Assembly (NCBI GenBank): GCA_963691705.1
Contig: OY829541.1
Coordinates: forward strand, 16,858,564 to 16,922,563
DNA: 64,000 nucleotides
Source: Viola odorata
Lineage: Eukaryota > Streptophyta > Magnoliopsida > Malpighiales > Violaceae
Reading direction: 5' to 3'
In this document: in pieces, positions 53,889 through 64,000 of the stretch
Position numbering within the stretch: position 1 is the first letter of the stretch
How the letters are laid out: each line of letters begins with the position of its first letter
The notes under the pieces: model-generated
What the model saw: only the letters and a program-made list of their open reading frames with translations
What the model was told of the DNA's origin: nothing
Database searches by the model: none
Made by a program: the position numbers and the translations under genes

Positions 53889-55052
53889 ATGCCCAAACGG
53901 CATGTCAATTTCATAATTTCAATTTCTAAGCCATACCCAACGGCATGTCAACTTTCAATTTCAATTTCTAGACCATGCCCAATCGGCATGTCGAATTTCA
54001 TAACTTCAATTTCTAAACCATGCCCAACGGCATGTCAAATTTCAATTTCAATTTCTAGACCAAGCCCAACGGCATGTCAAATTTCAATTTCAATTTCTAG
54101 ACCATGCCCAACGGCATGTCACATTCCAATTTCTAAACCATGCCCAAACGGCATGTCAATTTTATAATTTCAATTTCTAAACCATGCCCAATCGGCATGT
54201 CAAATTTCAATTTCTAATCCATGCCCAAACTGCATGTCAATTTCATAATTTCAATTTCTAAACCATGCCCAACGGCATGTCAACTTTCAATTTCAATTTC
54301 TAGACCATGCCCAATCGGCATGTCGAATTTCATAACTTTAATTTCTAAACCATGCCCAACGGCATGTCAAATTTCAATTTCAATTTCTAGACCATGCCCA
54401 ACGGCATGTCAAATTTTAATTTCAATTTCTAGACCATGCCCAACGGCATGTCACACTCCAATTTCTAATCCATGCCCAAACGGCATGTCAATTTTATAAT
54501 TTCAATTTCTAAACCATGCCCAATCGGCATGTCAAATTTCAATTTCTAATCCATGCCAAACGGCATGTCAATTTCATAATTTCAATTTCTAAACCATGCC
54601 CAACGGCATGTCAACTTTCCATTTCTATTTCAATTTCTAGACCAAGCCCAACGGCAAGTCAAATTTCAATTTCAATTTCTAGACCATGCCCAACGGCATG
54701 TCACATTCCAATTTCTAAACCATGCCCAAACGGCATGTCAATTTTATAATTTCAATTTCTAAACCATGCCCAATCGGCATTCAAATTTCAATTTCTAATC
54801 CATGCCCAAACGGCATGTCAATTTTATAATTTCAATTTCTAAACCATGCCCAATCGGCATGTCAAATTTCAATTTCTAATCCATGCCCAAACGCCATGTC
54901 AATTTCATAATTTCAATTTCTATACCATGCCCAACGGCAAGTCAACTTTCAATTTCAATTTCAATTACTAGACCCTGCCCAACGGCATGTCAAATTTCAA
55001 TTTCAACTTCTAGAGCATGCCCAACGGCATGTCACACTCCAATTTCTAATCC
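53889..55052 (+). repeat. 1,164-bp higher-order repeat, copy 1 of run
   Basis: 28-monomer unit made of two 332-bp blocks, a 330-bp block and a 170-bp block. A cluster of private changes lies in its last block (54,894-54,975). Confidence 0.9.
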
Positions 55053-56216
55053 ATGCCCAAACGGCATGTCAATTTCATAATTTCAATTTCTAAGCCATAC
55101 CCAACGGCATGTCAACTTTCAATTTCAATTTCTAGACCATGCCCAATCGGCATGTCGAATTTCATAACTTCAATTTCTAAACCATGCCCAACGGCATGTC
55201 AAATTTCAATTTCAATTTCTAGACCAAGCCCAACGGCATGTCAAATTTCAATTTCAATTTCTAGACCATGCCCAACGGCATGTCACATTCCAATTTCTAA
55301 ACCATGCCCAAACGGCATGTCAATTTTATAATTTCAATTTCTAAACCATGCCCAATCGGCATGTCAAATTTCAATTTCTAATCCATGCCCAAACTGCATG
55401 TCAATTTCATAATTTCAATTTCTAAACCATGCCCAACGGCATGTCAACTTTCAATTTCAATTTCTAGACCATGCCCAATCGGCATGTCGAATTTCATAAC
55501 TTTAATTTCTAAACCATGCCCAACGGCATGTCAAATTTCAATTTCAATTTCTAGACCATGCCCAACGGCATGTCAAATTTTAATTTCAATTTCTAGACCA
55601 TGCCCAACGGCATGTCACACTCCAATTTCTAATCCATGCCCAAACGGCATGTCAATTTTATAATTTCAATTTCTAAACCATGCCCAATCGGCATGTCAAA
55701 TTTCAATTTCTAATCCATGCCAAACGGCATGTCAATTTCATAATTTCAATTTCTAAACCATGCCCAACGGCATGTCAACTTTCCATTTCTATTTCAATTT
55801 CTAGACCAAGCCCAACGGCAAGTCAAATTTCAATTTCAATTTCTAGACCATGCCCAACGGCATGTCACATTCCAATTTCTAAACCATGCCCAAACGGCAT
55901 GTCAATTTTATAATTTCAATTTCTAAACCATGCCCAATCGGCATTCAAATTTCAATTTCTAATCCATGCCCAAACGGCATGTCAATTTTATAATTTCAAT
56001 TTCTAAACCATGCCCAATCGGCATGTCAAATTTCAATTTCTAATCCATGCCCAAACGGCATGTCAATTTCATAATTTCAATTTCTAAACCATGCCCAACG
56101 GCAAGTCAACTTTCAATTTCAATTTCAATTTCTAGACCATGCCCAACGGCATGTCAAATTTCAATTTCAACTTCTAGAGCATGCCCAACGGCATGTCACA
56201 CTCCAATTTCTAATCC
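55053..56216 (+). repeat. 1,164-bp higher-order repeat, copy 2 of run
   Basis: Same 28-monomer order at +1,164, with no obvious block change. Confidence 0.9.
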
Positions 56217-57380
56217 ATGCCCAAACGGCATGTCAATTTCATAATTTCAATTTCTAAGCCATACCCAACGGCATGTCAACTTTCAATTTCAATTTCTAGA
56301 CCATGCCCAATCGGCATGTCGAATTTCATAACTTCAATTTCTAAACCATGCCCAACGGCATGTCAAATTTCAATTTCAATTTCTAGACCAAGCCCAACGG
56401 CATGTCAAATTTCAATTTCAATTTCTAGACCATGCCCAACGGCATGTCACATTCCAATTTCTAAACCATGCCCAAACGGCATGTCAATTTTATAATTTCA
56501 ATTTCTAAACCATGCCCAATCGGCATGTCAAATTTCAATTTCTAATCCATGCCCAAACTGCATGTCAATTTCATAATTTCAATTTCTAAACCATGCCCAA
56601 CGGCATGTCAACTTTCAATTTCAATTTCTAGACCATGCCCAATCGGCATGTCGAATTTCATAACTTTAATTTCTAAACCATGCCCAACGGCATGTCAAAT
56701 TTCAATTTCAATTTCTAGACCATGCCCAACGGCATGTCAAATTTTAATTTCAATTTCTAGACCATGCCCAACGGCATGTCACACTCCAATTTCTAATCCA
56801 TGCCCAAACGGCATGTCAATTTTATAATTTCAATTTCTAAACCATGCCCAATCGGCATGTCAAATTTCAATTTCTAATCCATGCCAAATGGCATGTCAAT
56901 TTCATAATTTCAATTTCTAAACCATGCCCAACGGCATGTCAACTTTCCATTTCTATTTCAATTTCTAGACCAAGCCCAACGGCAAGTCAAATTTCAATTT
57001 CAATTTCTAGACCATGCCCAACGGCATGTCACATTCCAATTTCTAAACCATGCCCAAACGGCATGTCAATTTTATAATTTCAATTTCTAAACCATGCCCA
57101 ATCGGCATTCAAATTTCAATTTCTAATCCATGCCCAAACGGCATGTCAATTTTATAATTTCAATTTCTAAACCATGCCCAATCGGCATGTCAAATTTCAA
57201 TTTCTAATCCATGCCCAAACGGCATGTCAATTTCATAATTTCAATTTCTAAACCATGCCCAACGGCAAGTCAACTTTCAATTTCAATTTCAATTTCTAGA
57301 CCATGCCCAACGGCATGTCAAATTTCAATTTCAACTTCTAGACCATGCCCAACGGCATGTCACACTCCAATATCTAATCC
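56217..57380 (+). repeat. 1,164-bp higher-order repeat, copy 3 of run
   Basis: Same order at +1,164. It carries a private CATGCCAAATGGCATG at 56,880, which is shared only with 62,414, 5,534 bp downstream. Confidence 0.9.
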
Positions 57381-58876
57381 ATGCCCAAACGGCATGTCAA
57401 TTTCATAATTTCAATTTCTAAGCCATGCCCAACGGCATGTCAACTTTCAATTTCAATTTCTAGACCATGCCCAATCGGCATGTCGAATTTCATAACTTCA
57501 ATTTCTAAACCATGCCCAACGGCATGTCAAATTTCAATTTCAATTTCTAGACCAAGCCCAACGGCATGTCAAATTTCAATTTCAATTTCTAGACCATGCC
57601 CAACGGCATGTCACATTCCAATTTCTAAACCATGCCCAAACGGCATGTCAATTTTATAATTTCAATTTCTAAACCATGCCCAATCGGCATGTCAAATTTC
57701 AATTTCTAATCCATGCCCAAACTGCATGTCAATTTCATAATTTCAATTTCTAAACCATGCCCAACGGCATGTCAACTTTCAATTTCAATTTCTAGACCAT
57801 GCCCAATTAGCATGTCGAATTTCATAACTTTAATTTCTAAACCATGCCCAACGGCATGTCAAATTTCAATTTCAATTTCTAGACCATGCCCAACGGCATG
57901 TCAAATTTTAATTTCAATTTCTAGACCATGCCCAACGGCATGTCACATTCCAATTTCTAAACCATGCCCAAACGGCATGTCAATTTTATAATTTCAATTT
58001 CTAAACCATGCCCAATCGGCATGTCAAATTTCAATTTCTAATCCAAGCCCAAACTGCATGTCAATTTCATAATTTCAATTTCTAAACCAAGCCCAACGGC
58101 ATGTCAACTTTCAATTTCAATTTCTAGACCATGCCCAATCGGCATGTCGAATTTCATAACTTTAATTTCTAAACCATGCCCAACGGCATGTCAAATTTCA
58201 ATTTCAATTTCTAGACCATGCCCAACGGCATGTCAAATTTTAATTTCAATTTCTAGACCATGCCCAACGGCATGTCACACTCCAATTTCTAATCCATGCC
58301 CAAACGGCATGTCAATTTTATAATTTCAATTTCTAAACCATGCCCAATCGGCATGTCAAATTTCAATTTCTAATCCATGCCAAACGGCATGTCAATTTCA
58401 TAATTTCAATTTCTAAACCATGCCCAACGGCATGTCAACTTTCCATTTCTATTTCAATTTCTAGACCAAGCCCAACGGCAAGTCAAATTTCAATTTCAAT
58501 TTCTAGACCATGCCCAACGGCATGTCACATTCCAATTTCTAAACCATGCCCAAACGGCATGCCAATTTTATAATTTCAATTTCTAAACCATGCCCAATCG
58601 GCATTCAAATTTCAATTTCTAATCCATGCCCAAACGGCATGTCAATTTTATAATTTCAATTTCTAAACCATGCCCAATCGGCATGTCAAATTTCAATTTC
58701 TAATCCATGCCCAAACGGCATGTCAATTTCATAATTTCAATTTCTAAACCATGCCCAACGGCAAGTAAACTTTCAATTTCAATTTCAATTTCTAGACCAT
58801 GCCCAACGGCATGTCAAATTTCAATTTCAACTTCTAGACCATGCCCAACGGCATGTCACACTCCAATATCTAATCC
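57381..58876 (+). repeat. 1,164-type repeat extended by one 332-bp block
   Basis: This unit is 1,496 bp, exactly 1,164 + 332. The extra 8-mer lies around 57,713-58,044. It carries CAATTAGCATG at 57,804-57,814 and is followed by CCAAGCCCAAACTGC and CCAAGCCCAACGGCATG near 58,043-58,100. Confidence 0.87.
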
Positions 58877-61190
58877 ATGCCCAAACGGCATGTCAATTTC
58901 ATAATTTCAATTTCTAAGCCATGCCCAACGGCATGTCAACTTTCAATTTCAATTTCTAGACCATGCCCAATCGGCATGTCGAATTTCATAACTTCAATTT
59001 CTAAACCATGCCCAACGGCATGTCAAATTTCAATTTCAATTTCTAGACCAAGCCCAACGGCATGTCAAATTTCAATTTCAATTTCTAGACCATGCCCAAC
59101 GGCATGTCACATTCCAATTTCTAAACCATGCCCAAACGGAATGTCAATTTTATAATTTCAATTTCTAAACCATGCCCAATCGGCATGTCAAATTTCAATT
59201 TCTAATCCATGCCCAAACTGCATGTCAATTTCATAATTTCAATTTCTAAGCCAAACCCAACGGCATGTCAACTTTCAATTTCAATTTCTAGACCATGCCC
59301 AATCGGCATGTCGAATTTCATAACTTCAATTTCTAAACCATGCCCAACGGCATGTCAAATTTCAATTTCAATTTCTAGACCAAGCCCAACGGCATGTCAA
59401 ATTTCAATTTCAATTTCTAGACCAAGCCCAACGGCATGTCAAATTTCAATTTCAATTTCTAGACCATGCCCAACGGCATGTCACATTCCAATTTCTAAAC
59501 CATGCCCAAACGGCATGTCAATTTTATAATTTCAATTTCTAAACCATGCCCAATCGGCATCTCAAATTTCAATTTCTAATCCATGCCCAAACTGCATGTC
59601 AATTTCATAATTTCAATTTCTAAACCATGCCCAACGGCATGTCAACTTTCAATTTCAATTTCTAGACCATGCCCAATCAGCATGTCGAATTTCATAACTT
59701 TAATTTCTAAACCATGCCCAACGGCATGTCAAATTTCAATTTCAATTTCTAGACCATGCCCAGCGGCATGTCAAATTTTAATTTCAATTTCTAGACCATG
59801 CCCAACGGCATGTCACACTCCAATTTCTAATCCATGCGCAAACGGCATGTCAATTTTATAATTTCAATTTCTAAACCATGCCCAATCGGCATGTCAAATT
59901 TCAATTTCTAATCCATGCCCAAACGGCATATCAATTTCATAATTTCAATTTCTAAACCATGCCCAACGGCATGTCAACTTTCCATTTCTATTTCAATTTC
60001 TAGACCAAGGCCAACGGCAAGTCAAATTTCAATTTCAATTTCTAGACCATGCCCAACGGCATGCCACATTCCAATTTCTAAACCATGCCCAAACGGCATG
60101 TCAATTTTATAATTTCAATTTCTAAACCATGCCCAATCGGCATGTCAAATTTCAATTTCAAATCCATGCCCAAACTACATGTCAATTTCATAATTTCAAT
60201 TTCTAAACCATGCCCAACGGCATGTCAACTTTCAATTTCAATTTCAATTTCTAGACCATGCCCAACGGCATGTCAAATTTCAATTTCAACTTCTAGGGCA
60301 TGCCCAACGGCATGTCACACTCCAATTTCTAATCCATGCCCAAACGGCATGTCAATTTCATAATTTCAATTTCTAAGCCATACCCAACGGCATGTCAACT
60401 TTCAATTTCAATTTCTAGACCATGCCCAATCGGCATGTCGAATTTCATAACTTCAATTTCTAAACCATGCCCAACGGCATGTCAAATTTCAATTTCAATT
60501 TCTAGACCAAGCCCAACGGCATGTCAAATTTCAATTTCAATTTCTAGACCATGCCCAACGGCATGTCACATTCCAATTTCTAAACCATGCCCAAACGGCA
60601 TGTCAATTTTATAATTTCAATTTCTAAACCATGCCCAATCGGCATGTCAAATTTCAATTTCTAATCCATGCCCAAACTGCATGTCAATTTCATAATTTCA
60701 ATTTCTAAACCATGCCCAACGGCATGTCAACTTTCAATTTCAATTTCTAGACCATGCCCAATCGGCATGTCGAATTTCATAACTTTAATTTCTAAACCAT
60801 GCCCAACGGCATGTCAAATTTCAATTTCAATTTCTTGACCATGCCCAACGGCATGTCAAATTTTAATTTCAATTTCTAGACCATGCCCAACGGCATGTCA
60901 CACTCCAATTTCTAATCCATGCCCAAACGGCATGTCAATTTCATAATTTCAATTTCTAAGCCATGCCCAACGGCATGTCAACTTTCAATTTCAATTTCTA
61001 GACCATGCCCAATCGGCATGTCGAATTTCATAACTTTAATTTCTAAACCATGCCCAACGGCATGTCAATTTTCAATTTCAATTTCTAGACCATGCCCAAC
61101 GGCATGTCAAATTTTAATTTCAATTTCTAGACCATGCCCAACGGCATGTCACACTCCAATTTCTAATCCACGCCCAAACGGCATGTCAAT
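58877..61190 (+). repeat. Mixed A blocks between two 1,164-type runs
   Basis: Blocks in order are 332, 374, 332, 170, 251, 332 and a second kind of 251 bp, which is the 8-mer lacking its last two monomers. The last ends at about 60,918. A private AAACCCAACGG dyad variant lies near 59,254. Confidence 0.78.
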
Positions 61191-64000
61191 TTTATAATTT
61201 CAATTTCTAAACCATGCCCAATCGGCATGTCAAATTTCAATTTCTAATCCATGCCAAACGGCATGTCAATTTCATAATTTCAATTTCTAAACCATGCCCA
61301 ACGGCATGTCAACTTTCAATTTCTATTTCAATTTCTAGACCAAGCCCAACGGCAAGTCAAATTTCAATTTCAATTTCTAGACCATGCCCAACGGCATGTC
61401 ACATTCCAATTTCTAAACCATGCCCAAACGGCATGTCAATTTTATAATTTCAATTTCTAAACCATGCCCAATCGGCATTCAAATTTCAATTTCTAATCCA
61501 TGCCCAAACGGCATGTCAATTTTATAATTTCAATTTCTAAACCATGCCCAATCGGCATGTCAAATTTCAATTTCTAATCCATGCCCAAACGGCATGTCAA
61601 TTTCATAATTTCAATTTCTAAACCATGCCCAACGGCAAGTCAACTTTCAATTTCAATTTCAATTTCTAGACCATGCCCAACGGCATGTCAAATTTCAATT
61701 TCAACTTCTAGAGCATGCCCAACGGCATGTCACACTCCAATTTCTAATCCATGCCCAAACGGCATGTCAATTTCATAATTTCAATTTCTAAGCCATACCC
61801 AACGGCATGTCAACTTTCAATTTCAATTTCTAGACCATGCCCAATCGGCATGTCGAATTTCATAACTTCAATTTCTAAACCATGCCCAACGGCATGTCAA
61901 ATTTCAATTTCAATTTCTAGACCAAGCCCAACGGCATGTCAAATTTCAATTTCAATTTCTAGACCATGCCCAACGGCATGTCACATTCCAATTTCTAAAC
62001 CATGCCCAAACGGCATGTCAATTTTATAATTTCAATTTCTAAACCATGCCCAATCGGCATGTCAAATTTCAATTTCTAATCCATGCCCAAACTGCATGTC
62101 AATTTCATAATTTCAATTTCTAAACCATGCCCAACGGCATGTCAACTTTCAATTTCAATTTCTAGACCATGCCCAATCGGCATGTCGAATTTCATAACTT
62201 TAATTTCTAAACCATGCCCAACGGCATGTCAAATTTCAATTTCAATTTCTAGACCATGCCCAACGGCATGTCAAATTTTAATTTCAATTTCTAGACCATG
62301 CCCAACGGCATGTCACACTCCAATTTCTAATCCATGCCCAAACGGCATGTCAATTTTATAATTTCAATTTCTAAACCATGCCCAATCGGCATGTCAAATT
62401 TCAATTTCTAATCCATGCCAAATGGCATGTCAATTTCATAATTTCAATTTCTAAACCATGCCCAACGGCATGTCAACTTTCCATTTCTATTTCAATTTCT
62501 AGACCAAGCCCAACGGCAAGTCAAATTTCAATTTCAATTTCTAGACCATGCCCAACGGCATGTCACATTCCAATTTCTAAACCATGCCCAAACGGCATGT
62601 CAATTTTATAATTTCAATTTCTAAACCATGCCCAATCGGCATTCAAATTTCAATTTCTAATCCATGCCCAAACGGCATGTCAATTTTATAATTTCAATTT
62701 CTAAACCATGCCCAATCGGCATGTCAAATTTCAATTTCTAATCCATGCCCAAACGGCATGTCAATTTCATAATTTCAATTTCTAAACCATGCCCAACGGC
62801 AAGTCAACTTTCAATTTCAATTTCAATTTCTAGACCATGCCCAACGGCATGTCAAATTTCAATTTCAACTTCTAGACCATGCCCAACGGCATGTCACACT
62901 CCAATATCTAATCCATGCCCAAACGGCATGTCAATTTCATAATTTCAATTTCTAAGCCATGCCCAACGGCATGTCAACTTTCAATTTCAATTTCTAGACC
63001 ATGCCCAATCGGCATGTCGAATTTCATAACTTCAATTTCTAAACCATGCCCAACGGCATGTCAAATTTCAATTTCAATTTCTAGACCAAGCCCAACGGCA
63101 TGTCAAATTTCAATTTCAATTTCTAGACCATGCCCAACGGCATGTCACATTCCAATTTCTAAACCATGCCCAAACGGCATGTCAATTTTATAATTTCAAT
63201 TTCTAAACCATGCCCAATCGGCATGTCAAATTTCAATTTCTAATCCATGCCCAAACTGCATGTCAATTTCATAATTTCAATTTCTAAACCATGCCCAACG
63301 GCATGTCAACTTTCAATTTCAATTTCTAGACCATGCCCAATTAGCATGTCGAATTTCATAACTTTAATTTCTAAACCATGCCCAACGGCATGTCAAATTT
63401 CAATTTCAATTTCTAGACCATGCCCAACGGCATGTCAAATTTTAATTTCAATTTCTAGACCATGCCCAACGGCATGTCACATTCCAATTTCTAAACCATG
63501 CCCAAACGGCATGTCAATTTTATAATTTCAATTTCTAAACCATGCCCAATCGGCATGTCAAATTTCAATTTCTAATCCAAGCCCAAACTGCATGTCAATT
63601 TCATAATTTCAATTTCTAAACCAAGCCCAACGGCATGTCAACTTTCAATTTCAATTTCTAGACCATGCCCAATCGGCATGTCGAATTTCATAACTTTAAT
63701 TTCTAAACCATGCCCAACGGCATGTCAAATTTCAATTTCAATTTCTAGACCATGCCCAACGGCATGTCAAATTTTAATTTCAATTTCTAGACCATGCCCA
63801 ACGGCATGTCACACTCCAATTTCTAATCCATGCCCAAACGGCATGTCAATTTTATAATTTCAATTTCTAAACCATGCCCAATCGGCATGTCAAATTTCAA
63901 TTTCTAATCCATGCCAAACGGCATGTCAATTTCATAATTTCAATTTCTAAACCATGCCCAACGGCATGTCAACTTTCCATTTCTATTTCAATTTCTAGAC
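61191..64000 (+). repeat. 5,534-bp offset copy of 55.66-58.47 kb
   Basis: Sequence from about 61,191 to the window end matches 55,657-58,466 at a constant offset of 5,534 bp. The two share rare variants such as CATGCCAAATGGCATG (56,880 and 62,414) and CAATTAGCATG (57,804 and 63,338). The right end of the copy lies outside the window. Confidence 0.88.

Larger units (their letters stand above)
1..64000 (+). repeat. Satellite DNA array, ~42-bp monomer, whole window
   Basis: The entire window is tandem copies of a monomer of about 42 bp. Each begins with CATGCCCAACGGCATG, continues with TCAAATTTC and one to three further CAATTT hexamers, and ends in a TCTAGAC-like linker. Observed length classes are 36, 37, 42, 44, 45 and 48 bp. 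From block counts (77 monomers in 3,211 bp) the window holds roughly 1,500 monomers. Every monomer read is in the same orientation, and no unrelated sequence interrupts the array. Many monomers carry TCTAGA and GCATGT. The function is unknown. A nested array of this size is typical of eukaryotic centromeric or pericentromeric heterochromatin, but that location is inferred. No protein gene, tRNA, rRNA or transposon was seen. Confidence 0.98.
23575..64000 (+). repeat. Subfamily A array, right segment (A2)
   Basis: This segment has the same monomer set and block vocabulary as 1-12,620, arranged as several different superblocks (3,214, 2,042, 3,211, 1,085, 1,164 and 5,534 bp). It continues past the right edge of the window. 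Confidence 0.88.

Noticed and set aside
690..63525. About 200 short open frames of 63-121 codons on the + strand, encoding repeats such as PCPTACQISISISR
   Set aside because: The 42-bp period equals 14 codons, so a frame free of stops stays open until a 37-, 44- or 45-bp monomer. The frames start at the dyad ATG and end at TAA or TAG from linker or AT tract. They overlap, restart and change with copy number, and show no domain or codon signal. They are by-products of the satellite.
1..64000. CRISPR array (short palindromic repeats at regular spacing)
   Set aside because: The dyads are regularly spaced, but the spacers are themselves repeats of the same AT-rich hexamers. There is no leader and no cas gene, and the array shows higher-order structure typical of eukaryotic satellites.
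1..64000. CENP-B box
   Set aside because: No monomer shows the TTCG....A..CGGG core in the consensus. The single TTCGG at 20,223 is a private mutation and lacks the rest.
1..64000. Rho-independent terminators or hairpin RNAs at each dyad
   Set aside because: Arms are only 6 bp, are not followed by a T run, and are repeated about every 42 bp; there are no genes to terminate.
1..64000. Transposon or retroelement remnants, telomere repeats, rRNA or tRNA genes
   Set aside because: No sequence other than the satellite monomers was found. There are no terminal repeats, target duplications, TTAGGG-type runs or cloverleaf structures.
1..64000. Species identification from the monomer
   Set aside because: I do not recognise the consensus as a named satellite. 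Size and organisation suggest a eukaryote only; a repeat-database search would be needed to say more.

Overview
The whole 64 kb window is one uninterrupted tandem satellite array. I find no gene, RNA gene, transposon, telomere repeat or single-copy sequence in it. The basic monomer averages about 42 bp. It starts with a short dyad (CATGCC, loop CAAC, GGCATG), continues with an AT-rich tract of CAATTT hexamers, and ends in a linker (TTTCTAGAC, TTTCTAAAC, TTTCTAATC or TTTCTAAGC). All monomers I read lie in the same orientation. The window opens and closes inside the array, so both true ends are outside it. A consensus monomer is about 38% GC, and there are roughly 1,500 monomers. An array of this size with nested higher-order repeats suggests a centromeric, pericentromeric or other heterochromatic block of a eukaryotic chromosome. 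I do not recognise the species or a named satellite family.

Monomers come in discrete length classes (36, 37, 42, 44, 45 and 48 bp). These are arranged in fixed orders to make blocks of 4 monomers (170 bp), 5 (209 bp), 6 (251 bp) and 8 (332 or 330 bp). Blocks are combined into superblocks: 1,164 bp (28 monomers), 1,085 bp (26), 2,042 bp, 2,249 bp (54), 3,211 bp (77) and 3,214 bp. Superblocks are themselves duplicated over many kilobases.

Layout. (1) 1-12,620: subfamily A, with two 2,042-bp repeats, a 251-bp tandem pair and two 2,249-bp repeats. (2) 12,621-23,574: subfamily B, a diverged set of monomers with its own 3,368-bp period and an internal duplication of about 1,080 bp. (3) 23,575-64,000: subfamily A again. 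It holds two 3,214-bp repeats (26.2-32.5 kb), 2,042-bp repeats (33.1-37.2 kb), three 3,211-bp repeats (38.5-48.2 kb), mixed blocks, a run of 1,164-bp repeats (53.9-58.9 kb) and a tandem copy offset by 5,534 bp that runs to the window end.

The most striking observations are these: 1-12,620 is a near copy of 33,020-43,222, differing mainly by gain or loss of whole blocks; nearly every monomer keeps a short inverted repeat, while particular positions in the blocks always carry dyad-breaking versions; and the CpG in the dyad is repeatedly changed to CpA or TpG. Many short open frames of 63-121 codons exist on the + strand. They are a by-product of a 42-bp (14-codon) period and I do not regard them as genes. 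All period and block arithmetic here was done by hand. A self dot-plot and monomer clustering would be the decisive checks.
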